From: an uncultured Roseburia sp.
Lineage (GTDB): Bacteria; Bacillota; Clostridia; Lachnospirales; Lachnospiraceae
Direction of reading: 5' to 3'
Length of the DNA: 32,183 nucleotides
Assembly: GCA_900542495.1 (NCBI GenBank)
Contig: UQNW01000027.1
Coordinates: forward strand, 1 to 32,183
Shown: positions 32,110 through 32,183 of the stretch, in pieces
Layout of the letters: the number at the start of each line of letters is the position of its first letter
Position numbering within the stretch: the first letter of the stretch is position 1
Notes under the pieces: generated by a model
What the model was told of the DNA's origin: nothing
Databases searched by the model: none
The model's input: the letters and a program-made list of their open reading frames with translations, nothing else
Program-made: the position numbers and the translations under genes

Positions 32110-32183
32110 CGGAATGTGGCTCAGCTTGGTAGAGCGCTTCGTTCGGGACGAAGAGGTCGCGTGTTCGAATCACGTCATTCCGA
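32110..32183 (+). tRNA. tRNA-Pro (anticodon CGG)
   Basis: A 74-base cloverleaf ending at the window edge. Acceptor stem CGGAATG pairs with CATTCCG, discriminator A. D arm GCTC-GAGC with loop AGCTTGGTA, anticodon stem CTTCG-CGAAG with loop TTCGGGA (anticodon CGG at positions 34-36), T arm GCGTG-TTCGAAT-CACGT with one G-U pair. The CCA end, if encoded, lies outside the window. Confidence 0.95.

Noticed and set aside
1..32183. CRISPR array or prophage genes
   Set aside because: No regularly spaced short repeats, and no phage structural, integrase or replication genes were seen on either strand.

Overview
The window looks like a chromosome segment of a low-GC Clostridia, most likely a gut Lachnospiraceae. 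This is an inference from the S10 operon sequences, the clostridial agr-type quorum-sensing genes, the carbohydrate ABC/glycosidase locus and the near-universal strong Shine-Dalgarno sites. No species is claimed.

Layout. 1-3217: start of the S10 ribosomal operon on the minus strand (rpsJ, rplC, rplD, rplW, rplB running off the left edge), with a strong promoter, an A-tract UP-like element and a long leader. 3272-7042, plus strand: trkA-trkH potassium uptake, then a class I SAM-dependent methyltransferase. 7051-7490: a 335-bp giant palindrome followed by what looks like the 3' end (domains V/VI) of a group II intron. 7506-15588: an accessory region, almost all minus strand, built around an agr-like peptide quorum-sensing system. 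It holds a LytTR regulator and GHKL sensor kinase, an intact agrB, a 45-codon agrD that is easily missed, a second decayed agrB, an agr-linked membrane protein in two copies, a lipoprotein and a broken secreted-protein gene. 15680-17893: CorA and an EamA-family transporter. 18138-18592: a decayed IS200/IS605 transposase. 18589-28518: a sugar locus (LacI regulator, ABC binding protein and two permeases, beta-galactosidase, sucrose phosphorylase, fructokinase). 28714-31891: a membrane protein of unknown function, a TraX-family protein and pyrF. 32110-32183: tRNA-Pro(CGG).

The most interesting part is the agr region. Four minus-strand promoters share one architecture: two 11-bp direct repeats (TAAAGTRTGCC, then CAAAGTRYGCY) with a 20-bp period, 7-8 bp to a -35, a 17-bp spacer, then a -10. 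They precede a lipoprotein, agrB-agrD, a truncated agrB and the agr-linked membrane protein. This looks like a local regulon of the LytTR regulator encoded next door. The agrB/membrane-protein segment is duplicated (10186-10893 and 12603-13312) and the two copies have decayed reciprocally: one keeps agrB-agrD, the other keeps the membrane protein. The active module is flanked by a 51-bp coding direct repeat of the methyltransferase 3' end, differing only at synonymous positions, which suggests integration or recombination at that gene end.

In the sugar locus, beta-galactosidase, sucrose phosphorylase and fructokinase together would fully degrade a beta-galactosyl-sucrose such as lactosucrose. 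This resembles the streptococcal msm locus with a beta- in place of an alpha-galactosidase.
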